This document shows positions 48,938 to 57,554 of a stretch of DNA of 64,000 nt, one piece after another. The stretch's first letter is position 1. Every line of letters begins with the position of its first letter. Origin of the DNA: Streptomyces akebiae (GTDB taxonomy: Bacteria; Actinomycetota; Actinomycetes; Streptomycetales; Streptomycetaceae); the NCBI RefSeq assembly GCF_019599145.1, contig NZ_CP080648.1:228177-292176 (forward strand). The letters run 5' to 3'. Both the position numbers and the translations under genes were made by a program. The notes under the pieces were generated by a model, which did no database searches, was not told where the DNA came from, and saw nothing but the letters and a program-made list of their open reading frames with translations.

Positions 48938-49461
48938 AAGTACCTGTGGCGGGCCGTCGACCAGGACGGCAACGTCCTGGACATCCTCGTGCAGAACCGG
49001 CGGGACAAGGCCGCGGCCAGGCGCTTCTTCCGCAGGCTGATGAAGAAGACCGGTGCGATGCCGCGGGTGATCGTCACCGACAAGCTCCGCTCCTACGGCG
49101 CCGCCCACCGCGAGGTCATGCCCTCCGTCGAGCACCGGCAGTCGAAGTACTTCAACAACCGAGCCGAGAACAGCCACCAGCCAACGAGGCAACGCGAACG
49201 AGCGATGGAGGGCTTCCGCTCCGTGGGCGGGGCCCAGCGGTTCCTGTCCGCGTTCAGCGGTATCTCGCCCCCCTTCCGGCCCCGGCGACACCTGATGACC
49301 GCTGCCGCCCACCGAGCCGAGATGAGCATCCGCTTCGCAATCTGGGAGCAGATCACCGGCGTCGCCGGCCTCGCCAACGCTGCCTGAGCACAGCCCGGAA
49401 CCGAGCTGCACCACGCCGCGACGCCATCAGACACCTACCCACCCAACAACGTGACAGCGCC
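48938..49461 (+). pseudogene. IS6-family transposase fragment A (C-terminal half and right end)
   Basis: Begins at KYLWRAVDQDGNVLDILVQN and continues RVIVTDKLRSYGAAHREVMP, NNRAENSHQPTRQRERAMEG and FLSAFSGISPPFRPRRHLM, stopping at TGA 49385-49387. It contains the second Asp and the Glu of the DDE triad but lacks the HTH and first Asp. The right inverted repeat, CAACGTGACAGCGCC, ends at 49461. Upstream of 48938 the sequence is unrelated. Confidence 0.85.
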
Positions 49462-49843
49462 GTCCCAGCACGTTCCCGTCCTGGTCGACGGCCCGCCACA
49501 GGTAGCGGCTCTGCCCGTTGATCTTGAGGAAGACTTCGTCCAGGTGCCACTTGTCACCGGGCCGGGGCTGTCGGCGGCGCAGCGCGCCTGCGTAGGCCTG
49601 GTCGAACTTCACACACCAGCGGCGGACCGTCTCATAGGAGACGACGATCCCGCGCTCGAGCATCAGCTCCTCGACCTCGCGGAAGCTGAGGGGGAAGCGG
49701 TGGTACAGCCACACGCAGTGGGAGATGACCTCGACCGGGTAAAGGTGCCCCTTGTACGACGGCGACACGGCCTCTACGAACAGCCCCCTCCAACACGATC
49801 AACCAGAAGATCATCCCATCCAGCCAAGCAACGTGACAGCGCC
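49462..49843 (-). pseudogene. IS6-family transposase fragment B (N-terminal half and left end)
   Basis: From GTG 49768 the minus frame reads SPSYKGHLYPVEVISHCVWL, LSFREVEELMLERGIVVSYE and GDKWHLDEVFLKINGQSRYL up to WRAVDQDGNVL, where it meets the right tip of fragment A. It holds the HTH and first Asp only. The terminal repeat CAACGTGACAGCGCC is at 49829-49843. Together the two fragments cover a transposase but in opposite orientations. Confidence 0.85.
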
Positions 49844-49935
49844 CTGCTTCGGCTTTCACAGTTCGAACCCAGGGCGACATCCGCCCTGGAAGCGGGATGC
49901 CAGCGCTCACAGCAGCCCTGGCATCCCGCTTCTGT

Positions 49936-50442
49936 TCATCGCAGGAGTGCGGCCCAGCCCACCCAGCTCACCAGTGTGAGAAGGCCGGCTATGACATCCC
50001 CGTACCAGAACGCCAGGCCACGGAGGAGGCCCCTGCTCGCTGTTCCGTTGCGCAGAACGCGACGCACGAGGGCGTGGCAGATCTGCCGGGATACGAACAG
50101 CGCGCTGGGCACGGCCGGCAGCAGGGCTGCCGATACCCGGATCCATGGTGGCGAGGTGACCGGTATGAGCAGCACGAGCGCGACTCCGAATACGGCGGTC
50201 AGCAGAAACCAGCCGAACGAGAGCATCCCCATCAAGTACAGAGCAGGGGACCAGTTCTCGTTCTCCTGTTTCCTGCGGACGCTCCCAGGACGGTCGGTCA
50301 GTACGGCGTCGATGGAACGAACACCCGTAGCCGTCTCGGCCTCGGCCTCACTCCGGTCGCCACGAGCCACGGCGAGGGATATGAGGAACAGCAGCCACCG
50401 GTCCAGAGATCCTGCGAAACCTCGTCGCCCGCTCGTCACCAC
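49936..50442 (-). CDS. Small integral membrane protein, unknown function
   Basis: A 168-residue protein with at least three hydrophobic segments: LYLMGMLSFGWFLLTAVFGV/ALVLLIPV near residues 70-95, VSAALLPAVPSALFV near 105-118, and DVIAGLLTLVSWVGWAALL at the C terminus, plus a shorter one (WLLFLISLAVA) near residue 20. No family recognised. GTG 50442 is preferred because GGAGGAGG lies about 6 nt upstream; GTG 50448 would abut the ribosome site. It stands alone between an IS6 end and a kinase remnant. Confidence 0.6.
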   Translation of the reverse strand: MVTSGRRGFAGSLDRWLLFLISLAVARGDRSEAEAETATGVRSIDAVLTDRPGSVRRKQENENWSPALYLMGMLSFGWFLLTAVFGVALVLLIPVTSPPWIRVSAALLPAVPSALFVSRQICHALVRRVLRNGTASRGLLRGLAFWYGDVIAGLLTLVSWVGWAALLR

Positions 50443-50547
50443 AGCCACCTCCTCCAGCCACTCTGCCGATAGGTGCGATATTCACCGCAGGCACCGTAAG
50501 CAAGGGAGCCACCCTCGTACCACCTGTCGACGCGGTCGGCTCGCCGG

Positions 50548-51115
50548 GTGTACGGCGCCCTCGACGCCCAGCACGTCTTCGAGGACCTCGACAGGCGCCG
50601 GCCCGCCTTCCTGGCCGTCCACGACACCGTCGACGACGGCACCGCCTACCGGGCGGAGTTGTCGGCCCTCGTCGACCAGCCGGCCCTGTCCGACGACCCG
50701 GTCCTCCAGCTGCCGGACTCCTGGTGGGAGGACCTCGCCGGGACTCTGGAGAAGGTGGCGGCCGCCGACACCGACCGCGTCGCCGTACGACAGCAGTACA
50801 TGGACCGGGCGATCCCCGAATTCGTGGGCATCCCGGCCCCGGCCGTGATCCGCTGGACCGCCGCCCACTCCGACCTGCACTGGGCCAACGTCACCGCGCC
50901 GCTGAGGATTCTCGACTGGGAGGGCTGGGGGCGAGCTCCGGAAGGGTTCGACGCCGCCACGCTCTACGCCTACACGCTGCTCCAGGAGAACGTCGCCGCC
51001 CGCGTCCGCGCCGCCTTCCCCGTCCTGGGCAGCCCGGCCTGCCTCGCCGCCGAAGCGACCGTGTGCGCCCAACTGCTACAGACCGTGAGCCGCGGCGACA
51101 CCTCACCCTCGTTGA
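50548..51115 (+). pseudogene. APH-like kinase remnant
   Basis: The plus frame has the catalytic loop RWTAAHSDLHWANVTAP and ILDWEGWGRAPEGFDAATLY, marking a phosphotransferase (APH/ChoK fold). The N-lobe is missing before about 50,548, and after TVSRGDTSP near 51,110 the frame runs into the antisense helicase tail. So only the C-lobe is left; probably nonfunctional. Confidence 0.7.
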
Positions 51116-51154
51116 GCAGGGTGGGCCCGACTCTGCCGTCGGGCCCACCTTCGA

Positions 51155-51310
51155 CTACGTCCACTCCACGCCCAGTTTCCGCAGCGCGTCGAGCTGATCG
51201 GCCGTGAGTTTGTCGCGCCGGGTCTTGGTGTTGGAGACCCATACGCCCAGCTTGATGACTACAGGCTCCGGCTCGCCGTCGACTGCGATCTCTTCAGCGT
51301 GGCCTCGCGT
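51155..51310 (-). pseudogene. Helicase C-terminal tail remnant
   Basis: Ends ...EPVVIKLGVWVSNTKTRRDK then LTADQLDALRKLGVEWT and TAG at 51155. It closely matches the last ~50 residues of the helicase at 62,085-64,000 (KLGVWVSNTRARREKLTEEQ). Homology fades at about 51,310. Isolated last HA-type repeat with no helicase core. Confidence 0.78.
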
Positions 51311-51411
51311 GCGATCTCTCGGGTTGGTGTCGGTGTTGGTGAGAGTCGGTCGCGCTGGTCCAGGGGTGGGTGTTACGGGGCTGGTCAGCGGCTGTTTACG
51401 GGTGGGCAGGC

Positions 51412-51455
51412 CGCTGTCATGAGGTGAGAGATTAATGGGTGGGATCGCTGTCATG
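51412..51455. repeat. Repeated CGCTGTCATG, candidate left end of a TnsB-type element
   Basis: CGCTGTCATG occurs at 51412-51421 and 51446-51455, 34 bp apart in the same orientation, about 85-130 bp before the transposition operon. Mu/Tn7-like elements begin with TGT and carry repeated transposase-binding sites near their ends, so TGTCATG at 51416 is a candidate terminus. No matching inverted copy was found to the right by eye. Confidence 0.35.
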
Positions 51456-51539
51456 GGGCTTTATCGCATGGCAGCTGATGTTGTCTCAGGTTCGATAGTT
51501 CTTATGTGCTGAGGTTGGCCCGGTCGGTGTGATCGTGGG

Positions 51540-52769
51540 GTGGACCAAGAGGTAGGGGCCGGTCGTGGGCCCGTGCTGCCCAGGGGGTTGGTGGTGCGTC
51601 GTCTGCTGGAGCGGCAGCAGGCGGGGGAACTGGCCACGCGGCATGTGCGTGCGGTCGCGGAGACGGTGGGTGTCTCGGAGCGTACGGTGTGGCGCTGGCT
51701 GGAGCAGGCCAAGACGACCGGGCAGGTGGAGGCGCCGGTCCGGCAGGGGTATGCGGTGTCGGACGAGGTGTGGACGCTGCTGGGCGAGGTGGCAGGGAAT
51801 GTCGCTGAGCTGAGACGCCGGCTGGCCGCGGCTGGCGGGGCGTCGGTTCCGTCGGCGTCGACACTGCACCGGGTAATCCGCAGGGACCGCCGGGCGGGCC
51901 GGGCGTTGATGGTCGAGCGGGAGCACGTGGTGGCCGGGCCACGCAGGCCCGATCCGCTCAGCGAGCTCGGCCTGAACGTCGTGGCCGGCCAAGGCACAGG
52001 CGGGCAGGTGATCCTGCGGGAGCAGAAGCATCTGGCGCAGGTTCCGGTCCTGGTGCCGGGCGCGCAGGTGGTGCACACGTCCGCTGTGCGGTCGGTGCTG
52101 CGGACGGTCGCGCACGCGGCCGCGGTGGGGGCGGTGGTGTGTCTGTACGGCGACGCCGGCCAGGGCAAGACCGTCGCGCTGCAGTACGCCCTGTCCCAGC
52201 TGCCGCACCCGGCCCGGGTCCGCCGGGTCCATGTCGGTGTGCATCCGACGGTGCCGGAACTGCGCCGGGTGCTCGCGGACGCCCTCGAGCTGGGCAGGCG
52301 GCTGCCGCGCGGGGCGGTGGAGGCCGACCTGACGCTGGTGAACGCGCTACGGCAGCCCCGCGTGCTGGTGCTGGACGAGGCACAGCGTCTTCCGGGGCCG
52401 GCGCTGGAGTTTCTGCGCGGTCTGTGGGACCACCCGGACACGGACACGGCACTCGTGCTGGCGGGCGCGGGCAGCGAACGGGCGCTGCGCCGGGTGCCCG
52501 CGCTGGCCTCTCGGGTGCTGACCTGGGAGTTGGTGCCTCGTCTTCGCCCGGGCGAGGTGGCCGCAGTGATGGCGGCCTTCCACCCGCTGTGGGAGGACGT
52601 GAGCGAGGACGATGTCGCGTGGGTGGACGAGCATGTGGGCCACGGCAATTTCCGGACCTGGGCGAAGCTCACCTCGCACCTGACCGCCGAGATCTACGGC
52701 AAGAGCCGTGCGGTAGTGGACCGCCGGATGCTGGAGCGGGCCTGCGCACGGCTCATGGGGCCGCTGTGA
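51540..52769 (+). CDS. HTH-AAA ATPase fusion, TnsC/TniB-like with transposase-type N terminus
   Basis: A 409-residue protein in two parts. Residues ~18-125 are two helix-turn-helix units (VRAVAETVGVSERTVWRWLE; PSASTLHRVIRRDRR) that resemble the N terminus of the DDE transposase encoded next. Residues ~180-400 are an AAA ATPase: Walker A GDAGQGKT at 204-211, Walker B VLVLDEAQ near 278, and the tail FHPLWEDVSEDDVAWVDEHV then GHGNFRTWAKLTSHL, shared with the ATPase at 54,456. TnsC/TniB ATPases choose targets and activate the transposase; here the ATPase brings its own DNA-binding part. GTG 51540 is the earliest start; GTG 51591 is possible. It overlaps the next gene by 4 nt (GTGA). Confidence 0.78.
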   Translation: MDQEVGAGRGPVLPRGLVVRRLLERQQAGELATRHVRAVAETVGVSERTVWRWLEQAKTTGQVEAPVRQGYAVSDEVWTLLGEVAGNVAELRRRLAAAGGASVPSASTLHRVIRRDRRAGRALMVEREHVVAGPRRPDPLSELGLNVVAGQGTGGQVILREQKHLAQVPVLVPGAQVVHTSAVRSVLRTVAHAAAVGAVVCLYGDAGQGKTVALQYALSQLPHPARVRRVHVGVHPTVPELRRVLADALELGRRLPRGAVEADLTLVNALRQPRVLVLDEAQRLPGPALEFLRGLWDHPDTDTALVLAGAGSERALRRVPALASRVLTWELVPRLRPGEVAAVMAAFHPLWEDVSEDDVAWVDEHVGHGNFRTWAKLTSHLTAEIYGKSRAVVDRRMLERACARLMGPL

Positions 52770-54459
52770 CCGGCGCCTCCGGGATGGGAGAGGCTGGCAG
52801 CCACGAGGACGGGCACGCGCGGGGAGGTCTGCCTTCTTCCTCCCTGTCGGCGCTGCGCGGCCCTGCCGTGCGCCGGCTGCTCGCCCTGCGGCAGGACCAG
52901 AAACTGACGTCCCGCCATGTACGGCTGATGGCGGAGTCGTTGGAGGTGACCGAGCGCACGGTGTGGCGGTGGCTTGCCGCTGCCGAGCGTGACGAGTCCG
53001 CGGCTGCGGAGCCCGGGGCGCGGGCCCAGAGCAAGGGCGCTTCTCCGTCACTCCGGAGGTGCGCCGCCTGCTGGCCTTGTGGAAGGGCAACGTCGCGGCG
53101 GTCCATCGTGAGCTGACCGCTCGCGCGGCCAAGGGCGAGGGGGAGCCTCCTCCGTCGATCCCGACGCTGCACCGGGCGATCCAGCGGGATCTGACGCCGG
53201 GGGAGCGGGCGGGGCTTGCGGGAGGGGAACGTGCGGCACGCAAGCACGATGTGTTCCTGGCCCGGGCGCGCGGCTGGCGCAACCAGGTGTGGGAGACCGA
53301 CCACGTCCAAGCGGCGGTGCTGGTCGACGTCGAGGGCAAGGCCCGCAGGCCGTGGATCACCTGGTTCACCGACTGCGCGACGAACGCGATCACCGGTGTC
53401 GCGGTCACGCCGGGGGATCCGTCGCGGGAGTCGGTACTGGCCGCGCTGCGCTCCGCGGTCCTGCGCGAGGACCCCTACGGCCCGATCGGCGGCCTGCCCG
53501 AGAAGGTACGGGTGGACCGCGGTAAGGACTTCCTGTCCCGGACGGTGACCGCCGCGTTCGATCTCCTCGACGTGACGGTGGAGGACCTGCCCGCCTACAC
53601 CCCCCACCTCAAGGGCACCGTGGAGGGCCTGAACCGGGCGGTGGAGAGTATGTTCCTGGCCGCGCTGCCCGGCTATGCCCGCCAGCCGCGCCCCGGCAAA
53701 CGGGCTTCCCGCCCGAAGGACGAAGTGCTGCTCGGCTTCGAGGACTTCACCGCCCGGCTGCTGGCCTGGACGCTCTGGTGGAACACCGAGCACCGCCCGG
53801 CGCCGTTGCGGGGAAAGACTCCGCTTGAGGCGTGGCAGGGGGATCCCACTCCGCTGCGGGACGTGCCCGCGACGGATCTGTGGACGTTCACCCTGGAGGA
53901 CGCCGGCACCCGCACGCTGACCACCCGCGGCATCCGCTTCAGGAAACGCGACTACGTGGGGCCGTGGATGACCGGCCAGACCGGGATCCAGGTCCGCATC
54001 CGCTTCATGCCCCACCACGACCACCGCATCGAGGTGTACCACGCGGCCACTGGCCGCTATCTGGGTCCCGCGGACCTGGCCGACCAGGCCACCGAGGAAC
54101 AGGTCAGCGCCGTACGGCGAGCACGGGCCGCCCGTGCGCGCCGTCTGAAGAAGGACCTGGAGGCTTCCCAGCGCGAGCGCTACGCCGCCGCCATCCAGCC
54201 CGAGGCACCTCAGCGGCTCGGCGCGCTGACCACCGCGCAGGCCGAGGCCGAACTCGCCCAGACTGCCGGGACCGACCTCGCGCAGCTCGCAATGCCGGAC
54301 CTCATCCCGCCCGCCGCGCCCCCGGCCGACTGGCGTACCCCGCCTTCCCTCGCCACCCGGACCACGCCCTGCCTGCCTGCTCCCGTCCCGTCCGAACCTG
54401 CCTCCGACGGCCCACTCGAACCCAATGCACAGACTGCTGAAGACGGAGACGCCTCGTGA
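52766..54459 (+). pseudogene. Mu/TnsB-like DDE transposase with one-base frameshift
   Basis: GTG 52766 overlaps the previous stop. The first frame gives the HTH (RQDQKLTSRHVRLMAESLEV) to AQSKG at about 53,035; after a missing base the next frame continues FSVTPEVRRLLALWKGNVAA, TLHRAIQRDL and the DDE core: Asp at 53299 (WETDHVQ), Asp at 53515 (VRVDRGKDF) and Glu at 53623 (GTVEGLNRAVE). Then comes the Mu-type C-terminal barrel (TRGIRFRKRDYVGPWMTGQT) and a tail rich in Ala and Pro that could contact the ATPase. Adding one C in GGGCGC restores KGRFSVTPEV. So it was, or with corrected sequence still is, a complete ~565-residue transposase. Confidence 0.85.
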
Positions 54460-55198
54460 CCGCGGCCACCTACCAGTACGTCGACCTGCCCGATGCGTCC
54501 GTGGTCACCACCCGTGCCCTGCTCACCGCCCGGGAGAACATCTCCGACACCGTCGCCGCCCGCGCCATGATGTGCATCCACGGCGGCGCCGGCTTCGGCA
54601 AGACCCTCGCCGTCAACATCTGCCTGCGGGGACTCGAGCCTCACGAGGACGTCCGCAAGATCACTTTCCGGGCCCGTCCCACCGCCCGTGCGGTGCGCTA
54701 CGAGCTGTTCACCGCGCTCGACCTGGCCGGTGAACCGCCGCGTCATCCCAGTGAGTTCGACCGCCTGCTGAAGACGGCCCTGGCTGAACGTCCCCGCACC
54801 TTCCTCGTGGACGAGGCCCAGTGGCTCAACGGGGAGGCATTCGAGTACTTCCGCTATCTGTGGGACGAACCCTCAACCCAGCTCGCGATCATCTTCGTCG
54901 GCGGGGAGGGCTGCCACACCGTGCTGCGCCGTGAACCGATGCTGTCCTCCCGCATCTTCATCTGGCAGCACTTCACCCGCCTCACCCCCAGCGAGGTCCT
55001 GGAGGCCATCCCGCTGTTTCATCCGGTCTGGGTCGACGCCGACCCCGATGACATCACGTTCGCCGACCAGCACGCCGCGCACGGCAATTTCCGCGCCTGG
55101 GCCCAGTTGACTGCCCACACCCGCACTGCCCTGGCCCGCACCGGCCGCCCCGGGTGGATCAGGAGCTGCTGCGCTGGGCCTTCAGCCGCCTCGCCTGA
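54456..55198 (+). pseudogene. TnsC/TniB-like AAA ATPase with late frameshift
   Basis: GTG 54456 overlaps the transposase stop by 4 nt. Walker A GGAGFGKT at residues 43-50, Walker B TFLVDEAQ at 115-122, and the family tail FHPVWVDADPDDITFADQHA then HGNFRAWAQLTAHT. Near 55,152 a base is missing: the natural end, VDQELLRWAFSRLA with TGA at 55196-55198, is in another frame, and the present frame instead runs on into the next gene, making a 621-residue fusion to 56321. ATPase and arm are otherwise whole. In related elements such proteins form target-bound filaments that recruit the transposase. Confidence 0.83.
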
Positions 55199-55211
55199 CC
55201 ACCACGTCACC

Positions 55212-56321
55212 ATGCCGCCAGCCGTGCCACCGTCCGTCGCCGTGGTCCTCGACCCGGGCGACGACGCGATCCACACGCACACCGCCCTGGCCGCCCACCA
55301 TCCGCCGTCCGGCCGGATCACCCTGCACCCCGGCCCGGGCACCACCAGCGAAACCGGCCTCGCCCACGACCTTCTGGCCGCTCTGGGCAAACCGCCCCTG
55401 CTCCCGGGCCGTTTCCCCGCCGGCCGTCAGCCCGCCTGGGAAGCCGCCACCGCCTGGATCAACGCCCTGCCCGTGAACCGGCTGACCGTCCTGCGCGCCC
55501 ACCGCCTCACCGCCCGCCGCACGATGCGCCTCCTGGAGCTGCGCGCCCTGACCGGCATTCACCTGACCCTGGTCTGCCACCGCCCTCACCTGCCCGCCGC
55601 CCTGCACCAGGCCCTGCAGACGGCCGACTTCGCCATCACCGCCGACTTCCAGGCCGCCCGCCGCCACTACTACGGCACAACCGCTCCCGTACCCCGGCCT
55701 GCGGAGGAGCCCGCCCGGCCGGCCAACCGGTGGCTCACCCTGCCCGCACTGGACCGCCTGGTCTCCTACGACAGCCCTGCCCCCTGTACCGCCCCGTGCG
55801 TACCGCCGCCGATCACCTTCCGGCACCGCCCGCCACCGACACCCCTCACCGAGCAGGCAGTACAGGAAGTCGCCCGACGCCTCTCCACCGTGACCGCCCA
55901 CCCCCGCCTGGCCGCCGCCCTCGCCGCCGCCCTCTTTACCGGCGCATCCATCCAGCAGCTCGCCACCGCCCGCCCCGGCGACTACGACGCCGCCGCGGCC
56001 ACCCTGGCCCTGCACGACCGGACCCGCTACACCGACGGCTGCGCCTCGCACCGGGTGCCGCCGTGGGCACGCGTCTCCCTGAAGGCCGCCGTGTCCTTCG
56101 CTCAGCTCGCGCCCGGCCAGGACCAGCATCTGCTGGCCGGCCCCCACGACCGCGTCCACCTGCTGCGCATGGCGGAGGCGGCCAGGCTCCGCCCGCCGCA
56201 GCCGCCTGTCGGTCAGCGCACCGGCCCTGTCGGCCGCATCCAGTGGGACTGGCGCGAACGAAAGGAAGCACAGTGCTACGACACGATGCTGACACGGCAC
56301 CAGATGCCGCCCTCGCTCTGA
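55212..56321 (+). CDS. Unrecognised transposition-associated protein: degenerate ATPase-like plus integrase-like parts
   Basis: ATG 55212 gives MPPAVPPSVAVVLDPGDDAI, 369 residues, 13 nt after the ATPase's natural stop. The N-terminal half has an ATPase-like order (LAHDLLAALGKPPLLPG, LTVLRAHRLTARRTMRLLEL, GIHLTLVCHR) but no Walker A, and Asp-Glu of Walker B is replaced. The C-terminal half (LTEQAVQEVARRLSTVTAHP, AAALFTGASIQQLATARPGD, TLALHDRTRY, HRVPPWARVSLKAAV) recalls the tyrosine-recombinase fold, but the Arg of TGLR is missing and no His-x-x-Arg/Tyr set is visible. Probably non-catalytic; a target-selection or end-recognition role is inference from its place in the operon. It ends 19 nt from convergent tpg. 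Confidence 0.6.
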   Translation: MPPAVPPSVAVVLDPGDDAIHTHTALAAHHPPSGRITLHPGPGTTSETGLAHDLLAALGKPPLLPGRFPAGRQPAWEAATAWINALPVNRLTVLRAHRLTARRTMRLLELRALTGIHLTLVCHRPHLPAALHQALQTADFAITADFQAARRHYYGTTAPVPRPAEEPARPANRWLTLPALDRLVSYDSPAPCTAPCVPPPITFRHRPPPTPLTEQAVQEVARRLSTVTAHPRLAAALAAALFTGASIQQLATARPGDYDAAAATLALHDRTRYTDGCASHRVPPWARVSLKAAVSFAQLAPGQDQHLLAGPHDRVHLLRMAEAARLRPPQPPVGQRTGPVGRIQWDWRERKEAQCYDTMLTRHQMPPSL

Positions 56322-56340
56322 GCTCGAACCCGCGTGCACG

Positions 56341-56895
56341 TCAGTCGATGGAGAAAACGGCGAACTCCACGTCGGTGAAGGCGATTCCGAGCCCATGGGC
56401 ACGCAGGCCTCCGTCCCGGAAGTAGGCATGCCCCAAAGCACGGGCGAGGATCACCATCTGCTGCTGCTCACCCCCGCCGGCGTCCCGGGCGGCGAACAGC
56501 TCGCGGGCCACTTCTCCCGACAGGTACTGGGTGATCAGCCGTACCCGCGGATCGTCCGACGAGCCTGCCGGAGCGGCGAAACCGAACCGCGCCCTGGTGT
56601 GGAAGACAAACCCGTCGGCCTCGGCCCGGGCCCGTCGGCGGGCGCGCACCAGGGGCTGCCACCGTGCCCTGACGGCCTCATCGATCAACCCCGCATGCAC
56701 AGCACTTGGACGGCGACGCATTCCCGGCCGGGTCGTGACCCACCTTTGTACCGTGCGCTGGGAGATCCCCAGGAGGACAGCCATGTTCTTCGTGGAGCCC
56801 TTCTGCGCCCTGAGCAGGAAACGCACAGCGGCGTCACCAGTAGGCACCGGACGGCTCAGCAGCGCTCGCTCAAGCCCTTTGACGATCTCTCCCAT
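56341..56895 (-). CDS. tpg: Telomere terminal protein Tpg
   Basis: A 184-residue protein, the normal Tpg length. It has an HTH (MAVLLGISQRTVQRWVTTRP), the RARWQPLVRARRRAR segment, FVFHTRARFGFAAPAGSSDD, LFAARDAGGGEQQQMVILAR and the C-terminal AYFRDGGLRAHGLGIAFTDV block, all in the order seen in Streptomyces Tpg. Tpg is covalently bound to the 5' ends of linear replicons and primes end patching. The gene is intact, starting at ATG 56893-56895 after GGGGAGG. It normally follows tap in one operon; here tap is broken and lies on the other side, in the opposite orientation, so this Tpg stands without its usual partner. Confidence 0.87.
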   Translation of the reverse strand: MGEIVKGLERALLSRPVPTGDAAVRFLLRAQKGSTKNMAVLLGISQRTVQRWVTTRPGMRRRPSAVHAGLIDEAVRARWQPLVRARRRARAEADGFVFHTRARFGFAAPAGSSDDPRVRLITQYLSGEVARELFAARDAGGGEQQQMVILARALGHAYFRDGGLRAHGLGIAFTDVEFAVFSID

Positions 56896-56956
56896 GTCCT
56901 CCCCCCGAGCCGTTCTGCCGCCGCACAGCGGCCGTCTGCTCCCTCAGGTCTTTCAC

Positions 56957-56980
56957 ACTGGCCCGTTGCCTTTGGCCAGT
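56957..56980. promoter_or_regulatory. Inverted repeat upstream of tpg
   Basis: ACTGGCC (56957-56963) and GGCCAGT (56974-56980) form a 7-bp stem with a 10-nt loop about 60 nt upstream of the tpg start. Could be an operator or a small fold-back; nothing more can be said. Confidence 0.3.
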
Positions 56981-57120
56981 TCCGGCGTACGCGAGACATC
57001 CCTGCGGGTCCTCGGCTACTGACTCTGCTGTCCTATCTCGAGCCTGAGCTCGTCTCACTGAACCTGATCGCCGCTCCGTAGGGTTCGCGCGGCACCCAGC
57101 TGGTCGAGCAGCGTCCGTCT

Positions 57121-57169
57121 TTAAGAAAAGCTAGCTAACTTCTACTAGGTTTCTATAGTCTTCTCCTCG
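57121..57169 (+). promoter_or_regulatory. AT-rich promoter, probably giving a leaderless transcript
   Basis: The stretch 57121-57160 is unusually AT-rich for this DNA. TATAGT at 57154-57159 is a good -10 box only 9 nt before the GTG at 57169, and no ribosome site precedes that GTG. A start at or near the GTG would make a leaderless mRNA, common in actinomycetes. The -35 box is not obvious. Confidence 0.5.
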
Positions 57170-57525
57170 TGAACTCCTACAGCGAGGACCTCGCCAGCGT
57201 CGAGCGTGAACTCCGTGAAGCCGAACTCGAGCGTGACCGACTCGGAGCTCATATCGAGGGGCTCAAGGCCAAGCGGGACGCCTTCAAGAAGCTGAGTGCA
57301 GCGGTGTCCGAGCCGGGGTCGGCGGTCCAAGACCTCACCAAGGCGGATGCCATCGTCAAGATCCTCAGGGCGTCGCCTCAGCCCATGTCTCTCGGTGATA
57401 TTGCGGATGCTTTGACCGCCGGGGGCAAGCAAGCCAACCGCAACGGCGTCTCCGTCTACATAGACGGTCTGCTTAAGGCCGGCCGCGTCGTCCGTGTTGC
57501 CCGGAACCAGTACCGCGACGCCTGA
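57169..57525 (+). CDS. Small coiled-coil/winged-helix protein
   Basis: 118 residues. The first ~45 form a strong coiled coil (LASVERELREAELERDRLGA, HIEGLKAKRDAFKKL); residues ~55-115 form a winged helix (KADAIVKILRASPQPMSLGD, IADALTAGGKQ, YIDGLLKAGRVVRVARNQYR). Architecture is like the passenger protein at 47,678 but sequence is different. Likely a DNA-binding regulator; target unknown. Its promoter lies directly upstream and it sits between tpg and the tap remnant. Confidence 0.7.
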   Translation: MNSYSEDLASVERELREAELERDRLGAHIEGLKAKRDAFKKLSAAVSEPGSAVQDLTKADAIVKILRASPQPMSLGDIADALTAGGKQANRNGVSVYIDGLLKAGRVVRVARNQYRDA

Positions 57526-57554
57526 CAACTTCACTGAGGTGCGCCCATAGTTCG

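Noticed and set aside
49451..50848. 465-codon plus-strand frame across the IS6 fragment and membrane-protein region
   Set aside because: It spans unrelated elements and is antisense to recognisable IS6 and membrane-protein frames; composition is non-coding.
43553..51310. A single helicase gene split by later insertions between 43.5 and 51.3 kb
   Set aside because: On the minus strand the internal piece lies downstream of the C-terminal tail, the wrong order for one interrupted gene.
38300..51400. CRISPR array
   Set aside because: Repeats seen in the belt are insertion-sequence ends; no regularly spaced identical repeats and no cas genes.
54456..56321. A natural 621-residue ATPase fusion protein
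   Set aside because: The ATPase family end (ELLRWAFSRLA, stop at 55196) exists in the other frame, and an ATG for the next protein follows at 55212, so the fusion is best explained by one lost base.
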